Part shown: piece by piece, positions 1 through 11,206 of the stretch
Position numbering within the stretch: the stretch's first letter is position 1
Layout of the letters: the number at the start of each line of letters is the position of its first letter
Assembly (NCBI RefSeq): GCF_001639745.1
Contig: NZ_LTAX01000003.1
Location: forward strand, 124,001-188,000
From: Marinomonas gallaica
GTDB lineage: Bacteria > Pseudomonadota > Gammaproteobacteria > Pseudomonadales > Marinomonadaceae
Length of the DNA: 64,000 bases
Direction: 5' to 3'
Made by a program: the position numbers and the translations under genes
Notes under the pieces: model-generated
What the model was told of the DNA's origin: nothing
The model's input: the letters and a program-made list of their open reading frames with translations, nothing else
Databases searched by the model: none

Positions 1-2
1 CT

Positions 3-1061
3 AGCGATGTTTGGCTCTATCAATACATGCTGGTGTGTTACGCGTTATTTGTCGGCGCTTGGATGGTTTACGGCGGTCACAAATGGGCAAAATGGTCGGT
101 AATGGGGTCGGCCCTGATCGTCTTTATCACATGGTTCCAAGTACAAGTCAGTGTCATGATCAATGAATGGTACGGCAGTTTCTACGATCTCATCCAAAAA
201 GCCTTAACCGCACCAAATAGCATTACCCTAACCGAGTTTTATGGTCAACTTTTAACGTTTGCCACCATCGCCCTAGTCGCTATTTCCGTCGCTGTCTTCA
301 ACCACTTCTTTGTCAGTCATTATGTGTTTCGCTGGCGCACTGCTATGAATAATTACTACACCGCTCTATGGCCAAAAGTACGCCATATTGAGGGTGCTTC
401 CCAACGGATTCAAGAAGACACCATGCGCTTTGCCAGCATAATGGAAAGCCTAGGTGTTCGCTTTTTAGACTCGATTATGACATTACTCGCTTTCTTACCT
501 GTTCTGTGGGCGCTTTCAAGTTACGTGACTGAGCTACCTCTAATCGGTGAAGTACCGCAAGCCTTAGTGTTTGTCGCCATTCTTTGGTCCATTATTGGTA
601 CGGTTCTTCTAGCAACGGCTGGGATCAAACTACCAGGACTGGAATTCAAAAACCAAAAAGTAGAAGCAGCCTACCGTAAAGAGCTGGTCTATGGTGAAGA
701 TTACGCTGACCGCGCAGAACCCGTGAAACTCGCTGAGTTGTTCGATAATGTGCGCAAAAACTACTTCCGCCTGTACTTTCATTATCTTTATTTCAACGTA
801 GTCCGTTACGGCTACTTGCAAGCTGGTGTACTAGTACCGCTGATCGCATTAGGCCCCTCTATCGTAGCAGGTGCCTTCACACTAGGGGTCATGCAACGTA
901 TTTCGAATGCCTTTAACCAAGTAGAAAGCTCTTTCCAATTTCTCGTTAATTCTTGGACAACAATTGTCGAGTTGCTGTCGATCTACAAGCGTCTAAAAGC
1001 CTTTGAGTCAGCGATTGCTGATGTCCCAGATGACGTAATTGAAGAACAAATACAACCCTAA
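3..1061 (+). CDS. sbmA: SbmA/BacA-type peptide antibiotic transporter (5' truncated)
   Basis: Inner-membrane protein of the SbmA/BacA family, which imports peptides such as microcins and proline-rich antimicrobial peptides using the proton gradient. The reading frame is open to the left edge of the window, so the true start lies upstream; the first internal ATG (position 27) is not a start. Family hallmarks are visible in order: [60 protein letters not shown] and [10 protein letters not shown], then a hydrophobic segment and [16 protein letters not shown]. About 353 residues are visible against roughly 400 in the family. The conserved C-terminal half is intact. A strong terminator follows. 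Confidence 0.93.
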   Translation, partial: SDVWLYQYMLVCYALFVGAWMVYGGHKWAKWSVMGSALIVFITWFQVQVSVMINEWYGSFYDLIQKALTAPNSITLTEFYGQLLTFATIALVAISVAVFNHFFVSHYVFRWRTAMNNYYTALWPKVRHIEGASQRIQEDTMRFASIMESLGVRFLDSIMTLLAFLPVLWALSSYVTELPLIGEVPQALVFVAILWSIIGTVLLATAGIKLPGLEFKNQKVEAAYRKELVYGEDYADRAEPVKLAELFDNVRKNYFRLYFHYLYFNVVRYGYLQAGVLVPLIALGPSIVAGAFTLGVMQRISNAFNQVESSFQFLVNSWTTIVELLSIYKRLKAFESAIADVPDDVIEEQIQP

Positions 1062-1082
1062 CCTAATACCATGACAACTTTT

Positions 1083-1128
1083 GCGCCAGCCTAACTATTT
1101 TTCAAACTGGGCTGGCGCTTAGTTTTTT
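1083..1128 (+). terminator. Rho-independent terminator after sbmA
   Basis: GCGCCAGCC (1083-1091) pairs perfectly with GGCTGGCGC (1110-1118), and a T-rich tract follows (1119-1128). It sits 21 bases after the sbmA stop and separates that gene from argC. Confidence 0.85.
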
Positions 1129-1213
1129 CCAGCCCACGCCAGTGCTATGATTAGCTTATAAATGAATTGCCTACTGCTCGCAGTTTCGCTTGAGCAGTTG
1201 CTTGGAGACACGA

Positions 1214-2149
1214 ATGAAGAAAGTATTTATTGACGGTGAAACGGGCACGACTGGCCTACAGGTACGTGAACGCCTAGTAAATCATCCTGATATCGAAGTG
1301 ATCAGCATCGATCCTGATAAAAAGCGCGATGTAGAAGAAAAACGCCGTCTGATGAAAGAAGCCGACGTAACGGTTTTATGCTTGCCAGATGACGCAGCAA
1401 AAGACACCGTTGCTCTCGCAAAAGCAGAAGGCTGTCGTGTACTGGATGCAAGTTCTGTTCACCGTATTGCGAATGGTTGGGTTTACGGTCTTGCGGAACT
1501 CGATGCCAGCCAACGCGGAAGCATTCAGGATGCGCAATTCGTATCCAACCCAGGCTGCTACCCAACAGGGATTATCTTGTTGCTTAAACCATTGGTTGAA
1601 CAAGGCCTTTTAGCCAAAAACGGTCACTACACTGTGAACGCTATTTCTGGCTACACAGGGGGCGGTAAGCAGCTGATCGAGCAATACGAAGGTAACAGCG
1701 GCGCTGCTTCATACGGCACTTACGGCTTAAACTTCAAACATAAGCACCTACCTGAAATCCAAAAATGGTCTCAGCTAGACAACACGCCAATCTTTATCCC
1801 AAGTGTGGGCAGCTTTGCCCAAGGCATGCTAATCAGCATTCCTTTAACACTGTCTGGCGATATGACGGGTGAGAAATTACAAGCGGCGTTAGCGGCAACT
1901 TACGAAGAAGAAGACTTTGTCACTGTCCACCCATTCAATGAAGTGAAAGACAGCCACGCGCCGTTCTTGACACCGCACGGTTTAGAAAATACGAACCAAG
2001 TGGAATTAGCCGTATTTGCTTCTGAAGATGGCCAATCAGTCGTTCTTTCAGCGAAGCTTGATAACCTTGGTAAAGGCGCTTCTGGTGCCGCGGTACAGAA
2101 CTTAAACCTAATGCTAGGTTTTGCTGAAAACGTTGCCGTAGAGCTGTAA
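1214..2149 (+). CDS. argC: N-acetyl-gamma-glutamyl-phosphate reductase, short (type 2) form
   Basis: Third step of arginine biosynthesis: NADPH-dependent reduction of N-acetylglutamyl phosphate to the semialdehyde, in the cytosol. The N-terminal nucleotide-binding segment reads FIDGETGTTGLQ, and the catalytic cysteine lies in SNPGCYPTG (Cys115 from this start). At about 311 residues it is the short type 2 form. The frame can be extended upstream to 1190, but the ATG at 1214 preceded by TTGGAGAC gives the expected family N-terminus, so it is preferred. It stands alone, not in an arg operon, and is flanked by terminators. Confidence 0.93.
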   Translation: MKKVFIDGETGTTGLQVRERLVNHPDIEVISIDPDKKRDVEEKRRLMKEADVTVLCLPDDAAKDTVALAKAEGCRVLDASSVHRIANGWVYGLAELDASQRGSIQDAQFVSNPGCYPTGIILLLKPLVEQGLLAKNGHYTVNAISGYTGGGKQLIEQYEGNSGAASYGTYGLNFKHKHLPEIQKWSQLDNTPIFIPSVGSFAQGMLISIPLTLSGDMTGEKLQAALAATYEEEDFVTVHPFNEVKDSHAPFLTPHGLENTNQVELAVFASEDGQSVVLSAKLDNLGKGASGAAVQNLNLMLGFAENVAVEL

Positions 2150-2185
2150 TCAATACACAGCTAGATTGATATCAGTTGAAGTCTA

Positions 2186-2222
2186 AAGCCTCATGATACG
2201 GTTGTAACATGAGGCTTTTTTT
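2186..2222 (+). terminator. Rho-independent terminator after argC
   Basis: AAGCCTCATG (2186-2195) pairs with CATGAGGCTT (2208-2217), followed by a run of T. It lies between the convergent ends of argC and the RNase J-like gene. The T tract favours the plus strand. Confidence 0.85.
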
Positions 2223-2243
2223 GGTTCTTGCTAGTCCGCAAGG

Positions 2244-3596
2244 TTATCTGGCTATTGCAATGCGCTTTGCTTTAATCGCGTTTTTACGAACCCCAATCTC
2301 TGGCGCAAGTGTAAATAGGTCGCCGTTTAATCCGGTCAGTTGACGTGGTACATGCGCAGCTTTAGCGATTCGAGCATTGGCGGCCATATGTTCAGGTTCA
2401 CCATGGGTAGGTATTGCCACTTCTGGACGCACCCAGTCATACATGGAAGCAAGTTCTTCTTCGTAAGGATGGCCACTAACATGAATCGGTAAAACGGTAT
2501 CGTGACCTTGAATCGTTCGAATACCTTGGGCTTTAAAAGACGTTACCAAGCGCTCAATCGCGTCTTCGTTACCTGGAATAATCATAGCGCTGAAGAGAAC
2601 TACATCGCCTTTTTGAAGAGATAAATCGAAACAGTCATCCCGCGCTAGGCGGTTTAACATCGCTCTTGGCTCACCTTGGCTTCCAGTAGCAACCGCCAAC
2701 ACCTCATCTGCAGGTAAATAACCAAGATGCGAAGGGTCAATCACAGGTAGATCATCAGGCCAATAGCCTGCAACTCGAGCCGCACTGACCATGTTTTGTA
2801 ACGAGCGACCTAACAGTGCTAAATAACGCCCTGTTTCCTTAGCTACGTAACCCAGTGATACCAACCGCGCAATATTACTGCTGAAGCAACCAACCACCAC
2901 ACGCCCCTGCTCATCCCTAATAACGTCCAGTAAGGCTTTATAGCAGTCATATTCCGATACAGAGTGACCCTTTTTTAAGGCATTCGTGGAATCACACACC
3001 ATCGCTTTTACATCACGCTTGCGTAACGTCGACAAGACGGCAGGGGAAAACTTTTCACCAATCACAGGACTGTGATCAATCTTCCAATCCCCCGTATGAA
3101 AAACATTACCCGCTGGTGTCTCAATCATTAACCCACTTGGCTCAGGAATAGAATGCGTCAAGGTAATCCACTGTAAATCAAATACGCCCACGGAAAACTG
3201 ACTCCCCATCGGCAATTCGTGAATTTCAACGTCTCCTAATAAACCAACTTGAGCAAGTTTTCGACGTAAAATTTCGGCCGTAAAAGGCGTGGTATAAACG
3301 GGCACTTGGAAGCGGCGCCACAAAAATGGCAAAGCTCCGACATGGTCTTCATGCGCATGGGTAATAACAATCCCAGCTAAACGATGGCGCTGTTGTACAA
3401 TAAAATCAGGGTCAGCACACACCAGCTCGTGTGTTCGCGCACTATTTTCGTCAATCGGTTCGTTGAATGATACCCCACAGTCGACCATCAACCACTGTCC
3501 ATCGTGACCATACAAATTTAAATTCATTCCTATTTCCCCCGTTCCTCCTAGGGGCAGAAACCAGAGGTCGCTTCGCGTTGGCATCAGCAAATCCAC
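2244..3596 (-). CDS. RNase J-like metallo-beta-lactamase / beta-CASP protein
   Basis: Zinc-dependent hydrolase of the beta-CASP ribonuclease group. The metallo-beta-lactamase motif HAHEDH is at residues 80-85, with a further ligand at His148 and HTGDWKID around 167-174. The beta-CASP part carries CDST..A (about 201-206), TGSQGEP (304-310), HVSGH (372-376) and PTHGE (about 396-400), all characteristic of RNase J. At 450 residues it is about 100 shorter than Bacillus RNase J, so the C-terminal dimerisation domain is absent. Start is GTG at 3596, 6 bases after AAGGAG; an in-frame ATG four codons in lacks such a site. Probable role is RNA processing or decay; the exact substrate cannot be read from sequence. 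Confidence 0.82.
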   Translation of the reverse strand: MDLLMPTRSDLWFLPLGGTGEIGMNLNLYGHDGQWLMVDCGVSFNEPIDENSARTHELVCADPDFIVQQRHRLAGIVITHAHEDHVGALPFLWRRFQVPVYTTPFTAEILRRKLAQVGLLGDVEIHELPMGSQFSVGVFDLQWITLTHSIPEPSGLMIETPAGNVFHTGDWKIDHSPVIGEKFSPAVLSTLRKRDVKAMVCDSTNALKKGHSVSEYDCYKALLDVIRDEQGRVVVGCFSSNIARLVSLGYVAKETGRYLALLGRSLQNMVSAARVAGYWPDDLPVIDPSHLGYLPADEVLAVATGSQGEPRAMLNRLARDDCFDLSLQKGDVVLFSAMIIPGNEDAIERLVTSFKAQGIRTIQGHDTVLPIHVSGHPYEEELASMYDWVRPEVAIPTHGEPEHMAANARIAKAAHVPRQLTGLNGDLFTLAPEIGVRKNAIKAKRIAIAR

Positions 3597-3769
3597 ACAT
3601 TTCTCCTTTTGTAAATATTTTCCATTCTACGCGAATCAAATTGAACTTAACTCATACAATTACTATAATCATGCAATAAATGTTCAAGTTGCTCGACTAA
3701 TATGTTGACGTAGCTGCCCGATCGTTATTGCGGCGTTACATACTATGACAGCTAGATAAAGGATTTAGC

Positions 3770-4960
3770 ATGCGTAATATAACGGTTTGGGGACTGTCTC
3801 TCGGACAAGCTTTGTTGATAACAGGCAACATACTTCTTGTATCTGTGACCGCACTCATCGGTCAAAGTTTAGCGCCGAGTTTTGCATTGGCAACATTACC
3901 TGTTGCACTTCAATTTTTAGGTCTTATGGGAGTCACACTTCCAGCCGCTCTTTTAATGGGCTGGCTAGGCCGTAAAAAAGGTTTTCTTGCGGGTAACCTC
4001 ATCGGTGTTGGCGGTGCTTTTCTCGCCTTTTACGCCGTAAAACATGGCTTATTTGAGCTATTCTGTGGCGCGACTTTTTTACTGGGCATGGCGATTGGTA
4101 TTGGTCAGCAATACCGTTTTGCCGCCACTGAAAATGTACCGAAAGAAAAAGCGCCTCTTGCCATCAGCATGATTATGGGGGCTGGCGTTATCGCCGCGGT
4201 ACTGGGGCCTAATATGGCGATCTGGTTTGAGCACTGGGCACCCGAAACTCAATATTTAGGGGCGTTTGCGGCTTTAATCGTGCTGTACATCTTTAATACG
4301 GTGTTGATTGCAGTATTACCGATGCGCGCGCCCACAGCACAAGAGCTAAATGGCACACCACGCCCTTATCGTGAACTCCTCAAACAGTCAGATTTAATGA
4401 GTGCAATCGTGGCTGGTTCTATTGGCTATGCTGTGATGGTGTTAATTATGACCGCTACCCCTTTGGCAATGCAGGCATGCGGCTTTGATTTTGGTAACAC
4501 CGCACACATTATTCAATGGCATGTACTGGGGATGTTCTTACCTTCTTTCTTTACCGGTCGGCTGATCATGCGTATTGGCACCTACAGCGTCATCCAAATT
4601 GGCTGCTTAATGTTACTCGGCTGCGTCTTCTTAAATCAATTTGGTGTGAGCTATTGGCACTTCTTCATTGCTCTAGTATTGCTCGGCATTGGCTGGAACT
4701 TCACGTTCATCGGGGCAACTGCATTACTAACAAAAACCTATAGGCCTGCTGATAAAGCCCGTGTTCAAGGTGTTAACGATTTGATCGTGTTCTCAAGTGC
4801 CGCGGCCGCCAGCTTGTTATCCGGTTACTGGCACTCGCTTTTTGGTTGGGAGATCCTAAATTTGCTGATGATCCCAGCGATCTTAGTCGCTATGTTTACG
4901 CTTATGTCGAGCCGCAAACGCGCAGTTATCATAACGCCTAATATTACGCCACAAAGCTAA
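3770..4960 (+). CDS. MFS transporter
   Basis: Polytopic inner-membrane protein of 396 residues with about 12 hydrophobic segments and the MFS-like loop GWLGRKKGF after the second membrane pair. A Shine-Dalgarno AAGGATTT precedes the ATG. No substrate-defining motif is recognised. Upstream is the divergent RNase J-like gene and downstream an HlyU-family protein, so context does not identify a substrate. Drug or metabolite export is an open possibility only. Confidence 0.75.
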   Translation: MRNITVWGLSLGQALLITGNILLVSVTALIGQSLAPSFALATLPVALQFLGLMGVTLPAALLMGWLGRKKGFLAGNLIGVGGAFLAFYAVKHGLFELFCGATFLLGMAIGIGQQYRFAATENVPKEKAPLAISMIMGAGVIAAVLGPNMAIWFEHWAPETQYLGAFAALIVLYIFNTVLIAVLPMRAPTAQELNGTPRPYRELLKQSDLMSAIVAGSIGYAVMVLIMTATPLAMQACGFDFGNTAHIIQWHVLGMFLPSFFTGRLIMRIGTYSVIQIGCLMLLGCVFLNQFGVSYWHFFIALVLLGIGWNFTFIGATALLTKTYRPADKARVQGVNDLIVFSSAAAASLLSGYWHSLFGWEILNLLMIPAILVAMFTLMSSRKRAVIITPNITPQS

Positions 4961-5039
4961 TCTTTTACGGCTTTATTTGACTCTAAGCCAAAATCCATGA
5001 CAATGAAGGTTATCCTAATTACCAAGGGCTTTTATTGTC

Positions 5040-5327
5040 ATGGGCTTTCTTTCTAAAATTACTCAAATGTTTTCTGGTGATGGAACCACCTCAAATGTGC
5101 GTACGTTTGACCCTGTTGAACACAATGGTTTCATCATTATTCCAACCCCTCAGCCAGATCAAGGCCAATACCGAGTTTGCGCGACAATTACTAAAGGCGA
5201 ATTCGAAGACCAAAAAGTTCATACGTTTATTCGTTCTGATCTAGTCGCTAGCCTTGATGAATGCGTTGAACTCACCATTCGAAAAGCAAAGCTCACCATC
5301 GATCAATTAGGCGATCAAATTTTTTAG
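5040..5327 (+). CDS. HlyU-family small protein (PF10115 type)
   Basis: A 95-residue cytosolic protein matching my recollection of the small HlyU family (PF10115): an N-terminal GFLSKI, then GFIIIPTPQPDQGQYR, HTFIRSD and a C-terminal RKAK..IDQLGDQIF. The family name derives from a transcriptional activator label, but this protein has no obvious helix-turn-helix and should not be confused with the ArsR-type HlyU of Vibrio. Its biochemical function is unknown. The stop codon is 6 bases before the hydrolase start, implying a two-gene operon. Confidence 0.75.
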   Translation: MGFLSKITQMFSGDGTTSNVRTFDPVEHNGFIIIPTPQPDQGQYRVCATITKGEFEDQKVHTFIRSDLVASLDECVELTIRKAKLTIDQLGDQIF

Positions 5328-5333
5328 ATTGTT

Positions 5334-6347
5334 ATGATTGACTCTTGGCAGCACCTACATAGCAAACCTGATATTCTCGGTAACCCATTTGTGGCTCACA
5401 CCTATCGCTTTGACGGTGCCGTGTCGGCCGTTGTGACCACCGTTATTGAATACGTCACTCCCGCGCCAAGTCATAAAGCAATTTTATACTTGCATGGCTA
5501 TACGGATTATTTCTTTCAAGACCTACTGGCACATCACTTCGATCAGTTAGGGTTGCGTTTTTTTGCACTCGATTTACAAGGTTACGGTCGTTCTATTCGT
5601 CCAAATAGTGTACCTAATTGGTGCGAAAGCCTGTCTCAATACCACGATGACATCCACATCGCGCTGACTGAGATGTATAAACTCGGCGTTACTGAAGTGA
5701 CTCTACTAGCGCATTCGACAGGGGGATTGATCGCGTCGAGTTATGTATCGACTCAGCAAGCATCCGAACAAGACACAAACAACAAACCACGTATTACCGG
5801 GCTGATGTTAAACAGCCCCTTTTTAGCTCTGCCCTTTTCACCCAACATCATAAAACACGTAAGTTGGCCTATCTGGCTGGCGGTGTCCCTGCTGCCATAC
5901 CATTCATTACGAGCCCATAAAATCAGTTTATACGCTCAAACCTTACACCAAGAGTTTGGTGGCGAGTGGAGCTACCGCCTAGATTGGAAACCTGCGCACG
6001 GGTTCCCTCTTTCCTTTCACTGGCTTAAACAAGTGATTCTGACCCAACGTGCTTTGCAGAAGCATCCGATTGCACTACCAACCTTGATGTGCCATTCAAA
6101 AACTACAACACGCCATGCATTGGATATTGAAGAAGTCAAACTAGGGGACGGTGTTTTAGATGTGGACAGTATGAACCTAGCAGCGAAGAACGCTTTTTCT
6201 CAGCTTACAGCAGTTGCCATAGAAGGCGGCTACCATGATTTGTTTTTATCACCGAAGCCCATACGTCAGCGCTATTTAACCGCCATCGATCAATGGCTAC
6301 TGGGTCATAACGTCATCAGCTCGCTACCAAATATAGCCAACGGCTAA
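5334..6347 (+). CDS. alpha/beta hydrolase (lysophospholipase / S33-like)
   Basis: Serine hydrolase with the alpha/beta fold. The oxyanion-hole region is YLHGYTDYF (52-60), the nucleophile elbow AHSTGG places Ser128, and GGYHDLF near the C-terminus supplies His301. Length 337 and absence of a signal peptide fit a cytosolic lysophospholipase or esterase. It is the second gene of an apparent operon with the HlyU-family protein and overlaps the stop of the convergent SDR gene by 4 bases. Substrate unknown. Confidence 0.8.
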   Translation: MIDSWQHLHSKPDILGNPFVAHTYRFDGAVSAVVTTVIEYVTPAPSHKAILYLHGYTDYFFQDLLAHHFDQLGLRFFALDLQGYGRSIRPNSVPNWCESLSQYHDDIHIALTEMYKLGVTEVTLLAHSTGGLIASSYVSTQQASEQDTNNKPRITGLMLNSPFLALPFSPNIIKHVSWPIWLAVSLLPYHSLRAHKISLYAQTLHQEFGGEWSYRLDWKPAHGFPLSFHWLKQVILTQRALQKHPIALPTLMCHSKTTTRHALDIEEVKLGDGVLDVDSMNLAAKNAFSQLTAVAIEGGYHDLFLSPKPIRQRYLTAIDQWLLGHNVISSLPNIANG

Positions 6348-7177
6348 TTACCATTCGATTTCATGATACGGTCCAACAAACACGTTGGTAGCACACGACG
6401 CATCAAACCAGCTGCGTACGTTGGCCAAGTCACATAGTAACGCGGCTTAGGATTAGGTGATTCCAATGCATGCAATAATTTCTTTACGACCGCGCTCGCA
6501 GGTAATGTGCCACTTGCCGCTGGGCCAACCTTGCTTAAACGAGTAATGGCTTGCTGATAGCCTTTTTGATGTCGGCTGTTTTCCACATCAATGTTAGATT
6601 GCAACGCAATTAAAGCATTGTCTCTAAAGCGACTGACAATCGGACCAGGCTCAATGGTTGACACTTTAATCGGCGTATCGCTTAACTCCATGCGCATGGT
6701 GTCTGTAAGTCCCTCTAATGCGAACTTGCTCGCATTGTAAGAACCCCGAAACGGTGCCGCAACCAAACCAAGTACTGAACTGTTTTGCACAATACGGCCA
6801 TAGCCTTGCTGAAGCATCACTTTCACAACACGTGTCGTCAGATCGTGCGTACCGAAGACATTCACCTCAAACTGTTGGCGTAATACGTCTACTGGCAAAT
6901 CTTCCACTGCCCCAGGCTGTCCATAAGCACCGTTATTAAACAGCGCGTACAAAGCCCCACCAGTGATCTCTAGGGTTTGCTTTAACCCTTGCTCAATGGA
7001 TTTAGAGTCCGCCAAATCCAGCTGTACAACATGTTTAATGCCTTGGCGACGCAGCGCATCAACATCAGCGGCTTTGCGGCAGCTCGCTACCACTAAAAAG
7101 TTGTTTTTTTGCAGCATCAAGGCGGCTTCTAAGCCGATGCCACTGCTGCATCCGGTGATCAAAATAGAGTAACGCAT
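6344..7177 (-). CDS. short-chain dehydrogenase/reductase
   Basis: Rossmann-fold oxidoreductase of the classical SDR type. The cofactor motif TGCSSGIG is at 8-15, NNGAYG at 81-86, and the catalytic pair Tyr147/Lys151 lies in YNASK. Length 277. The PGPI segment and C-terminal tail resemble NADP-dependent retinol/sterol-type SDRs, but the substrate is not identifiable. It is convergent with and slightly overlaps the hydrolase gene. Confidence 0.85.
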   Translation of the reverse strand: MRYSILITGCSSGIGLEAALMLQKNNFLVVASCRKAADVDALRRQGIKHVVQLDLADSKSIEQGLKQTLEITGGALYALFNNGAYGQPGAVEDLPVDVLRQQFEVNVFGTHDLTTRVVKVMLQQGYGRIVQNSSVLGLVAAPFRGSYNASKFALEGLTDTMRMELSDTPIKVSTIEPGPIVSRFRDNALIALQSNIDVENSRHQKGYQQAITRLSKVGPAASGTLPASAVVKKLLHALESPNPKPRYYVTWPTYAAGLMRRVLPTCLLDRIMKSNGN

Positions 7178-7338
7178 AGGAATCCCTAATCGGTTTTTTG
7201 AAAAATATGAAAGCCATGTCTTCTATAAGCTAAAAACGTAATCTATTAGTTTCAATTATATTCAACTAATGATCTATATCAGCACCCCGACCTCTAAAAA
7301 ACCATAACCTCTGCTTATTAAATTTTCAGGAGGAAATC

Positions 7339-8961
7339 ATGCGGATTGCCGATATCAAAGTCAGTCGTAAATTATGGGGCCTAATTGCACTATTAGTAGG
7401 TTTATTGGTTATTTTTGAGTTTCAAGCTTACTCAAGCCAATATCAAAGTGCGCTTGAGGCACGTAAGTTACAAGTTAAAGAGCAGGTAGACAACGCCTAC
7501 TCATTGATCGAGTTCTATCATGCTCAAGCGCCTATCATCGGTGAACAACAAGCCAAAGAGCAAGCTCTGCAAGCAGTTGCTGCGCTGCGTTATGGAAATG
7601 GCGGTTATTTTTGGGTAAACGACTATCAGCACACACTGTTAATGCACCCACTCAAACCTCAACTTAATGGCAGTAATGTCAAAAATAAAACCGACGCAGG
7701 TGGCAAATATCACTGGCAAGCCATGGTCTCAACTGTAAAACAAAACGGTGAAGGCTTTGTGGAATACACTTACAAAGGCCCTCAAGTAGATGAGCCAGAA
7801 GACAAAGTTTCGTATGTAAAAGGCCTTAAAGATTGGGACTGGATTGTCGGTTCAGGCGTCTTTTTAACGGATGTTCAGCAGGCTTTTTGGGACAACACCT
7901 TAGTCTCAGTCATTGTTGAAACCCTGATGGTTCTGGTCGCATTGACAATGAGCTGCTTTCTAGTGCGTAGCATTGTTCGACCATTAAAAGCCGTCACAGC
8001 CCACCTACAAATTGTGGCAAGTGGCGATATGACTCACCACTTAGAGCTCAACCGTAAAGATGAGCTTGGCATTCTTGCGGATTCAGCTAATCAAATGTCT
8101 AGCTCGTTAGCAAAAACTTTAGGCAGCGTGGCACAGGCGATTGACGAGCTGCAAGCAGTCTCTGTTCAAATGCAAGGCAACACAAGCAACACTAAGCGTG
8201 GCATGGATAACCAATTTAATGAAGTGGAAAAATTGGCCACGGCTATGAATGAGATGTCTTACTCTATTCGTGATGTGGCGAACAACGCCAAAGATACAGC
8301 ACAAGCCACACAAGTCGTACAAGACACCACGCGCAGCTCTAGCACCGATTTGAATGAAACCAATCACAACATTCAAACGCTGACACATCATGTTGAAGGC
8401 GCCAACTCTGTCATCATTGAGTTATTGTCACAGACAAAAGATATTGAATCGGTCTTAGGTGTGATCGGTGATATTTCTGAGCAAACAAACTTACTGGCCT
8501 TAAATGCGGCCATCGAAGCAGCCCGTGCAGGTGAACAAGGTCGAGGCTTTGCCGTCGTCGCCGACGAGGTACGTACTCTTGCCAGCCGTACCCAAAGCTC
8601 AACCGTCGAGATTCGTCAAATCATTGAAAAGCTACAACAGCAATCTTCTGAAGCCTCAAGCTCAATGGCATCCAGCACGCAACAAGCAGAATTGGGCGCA
8701 GAACGTATGCGTAATGCCGCACAGAATCTTGAAAAGATGTTAATGCAAGTCGATGACGTGTCTGATCGCAGCGTACAAATAGCCTCCGCTGCTGAACAAC
8801 AAGGGCATGTCGCCGAGGAAATAAACAGCAACCTAATGGGGATTCGAGAAGTATCAGAACGCGTACTTCAAGAAGCCGATGAAGTGGCGCAAGGCTCGCA
8901 ACTGGTGACTAAAATGGCAGAATCGCTACGTATTCAAATCAGCCAGTTCCGTTTTAACTAG
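7339..8961 (+). CDS. methyl-accepting chemotaxis protein with a Cache_2-type sensor
   Basis: Transmembrane chemoreceptor of 540 residues. A first membrane helix (about 12-30) is followed by a periplasmic sensor (about 35-185) containing [10 protein letters not shown] and MHPLKP, typical of single-Cache_2 domains that bind small organic ligands. Then come a second helix (about 187-210), a HAMP linker (about 210-262) and a cytoplasmic signalling domain with the conserved hairpin tip around 381-415 ([17 protein letters not shown]). The start follows a near-consensus AGGAGG. It signals through CheA/CheW; no che genes lie nearby. Confidence 0.92.
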   Translation: MRIADIKVSRKLWGLIALLVGLLVIFEFQAYSSQYQSALEARKLQVKEQVDNAYSLIEFYHAQAPIIGEQQAKEQALQAVAALRYGNGGYFWVNDYQHTLLMHPLKPQLNGSNVKNKTDAGGKYHWQAMVSTVKQNGEGFVEYTYKGPQVDEPEDKVSYVKGLKDWDWIVGSGVFLTDVQQAFWDNTLVSVIVETLMVLVALTMSCFLVRSIVRPLKAVTAHLQIVASGDMTHHLELNRKDELGILADSANQMSSSLAKTLGSVAQAIDELQAVSVQMQGNTSNTKRGMDNQFNEVEKLATAMNEMSYSIRDVANNAKDTAQATQVVQDTTRSSSTDLNETNHNIQTLTHHVEGANSVIIELLSQTKDIESVLGVIGDISEQTNLLALNAAIEAARAGEQGRGFAVVADEVRTLASRTQSSTVEIRQIIEKLQQQSSEASSSMASSTQQAELGAERMRNAAQNLEKMLMQVDDVSDRSVQIASAAEQQGHVAEEINSNLMGIREVSERVLQEADEVAQGSQLVTKMAESLRIQISQFRFN

Positions 8962-8991
8962 TATTGTTTCAGCGTTAAAACACCAAGCATT

Positions 8992-9029
8992 AAAAAGGCG
9001 AGCTACTCAGTCAGTAGTTCGCCTTTTTT
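8992..9029. terminator. bidirectional terminator between chemoreceptor and fghA
   Basis: AAAAAGGCGAGCTACT pairs with AGTAGTTCGCC (one G-T pair) and is followed by TTTTTT; the A run on the left gives a T run on the other strand. It can terminate both convergent genes. Confidence 0.85.
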
Positions 9030-9057
9030 GTCTCTCTATGCAAAAGCGTAATTAGGT

Positions 9058-9891
9058 TTATAGACCCAATGCTTTTGCATGATGAACCAGATGGTCATCT
9101 ACAAAGCTAGAGATAAAGAAATAGCTGTGATCGTAGCCAGACTGACGGCGTAACGTCAATTCATGACCCGCTTTTTCACACGCTTGTTCTAACGCTTCAG
9201 GTTTCAGCTGCTCTTCTAAGAAGTTATCCGCTTCACCTTGGTCCACCAATAATGGTAAACGCTCAGTGGCCGTCGCGATCAACTCACAGGTATCCCATGC
9301 TTTCCACGCTTCACGATCGTCACCTAGGTAACCTGTGAACGCTTTCTCGCCCCAAGGGCACTGCGTTGGGTTGGTGATCGGTGCAAACGCCGACACAGAC
9401 TGGTAACGGCCTGGGTTCTTAAGCGCACAAATCAGCGCACCGTGCCCCCCCATAGAGTGACCCGAGATAGAACGCCTATCCGTCACTGGGAAGTGTTCTT
9501 CCACCAATGTTGGTAGTTCTTTTACCACGTAGTCATACATGTGGTAAGTGTTGGCATAAGGTGCAACCGTTGCGTTCACATAAAAGCCAGCACCGGAGCC
9601 GAAATCGTAGCTTTCGTGCTCGCCAGGGTAATCCGTACCACGTGGGCTGGTATCCGGCATCACAATCGCTAAGCCAAGCTCAGCGGCTTTCTTGAAACCA
9701 CCTGCTTTTTGCGAAAAGTTCTCGTCGGTACATGTTAGACCAGACAACCAGTACATTACTGGAACACTCGCGCTCTCCGCCTGAGGCGGTAAGAAGATTG
9801 CGAATACCATGTCGCCTTTTACGGACAAGCTTTCGTGACGGTAGCGTTTTAACCAGCCACCACTTACTTTTGTACTTGATAAAAGTTCCAT
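9058..9891 (-). CDS. fghA: S-formylglutathione hydrolase
   Basis: Second step of glutathione-dependent formaldehyde detoxification: hydrolysis of S-formylglutathione to formate and glutathione. Esterase-D fold of 277 residues with nucleophile Ser146 in GHSMGG, Asp222 (VDQGEADNF) and His255 (YDHSYFF). YWLSGLTCTDENF near residue 50 is a family hallmark. It lies directly downstream of frmA on the same strand, but a strong terminator hairpin separates the two. Confidence 0.95.
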   Translation of the reverse strand: MELLSSTKVSGGWLKRYRHESLSVKGDMVFAIFLPPQAESASVPVMYWLSGLTCTDENFSQKAGGFKKAAELGLAIVMPDTSPRGTDYPGEHESYDFGSGAGFYVNATVAPYANTYHMYDYVVKELPTLVEEHFPVTDRRSISGHSMGGHGALICALKNPGRYQSVSAFAPITNPTQCPWGEKAFTGYLGDDREAWKAWDTCELIATATERLPLLVDQGEADNFLEEQLKPEALEQACEKAGHELTLRRQSGYDHSYFFISSFVDDHLVHHAKALGL

Positions 9892-9911
9892 ATATCCCTC
9901 TTTGTATCAGT

Positions 9912-9941
9912 AAAAAAGCCCATCATCTAGATGGGCTTTTT
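9912..9941. terminator. intercistronic terminator hairpin between frmA and fghA
   Basis: A 12-bp stem (A5GCCCATC with GATGGGCT5) around a 5-base loop, flanked by A and T runs on the two sides. It resembles a bidirectional intrinsic terminator, yet lies inside what would be expected to be a single transcription unit. Confidence 0.8.
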
Positions 9942-9955
9942 GTGACAAATCACTC

Positions 9956-11095
<1,140 letters not shown>

Positions 11096-11206
11096 TTAAT
11101 AGTTAGTGAAACATGTACAAGTAGTGTAATCCTAAAAAACTATTGCGATAATACTTATTTTAACAAATAATTATTGTCATACAGCAACAATCAGGATTTA
11201 CCACTT

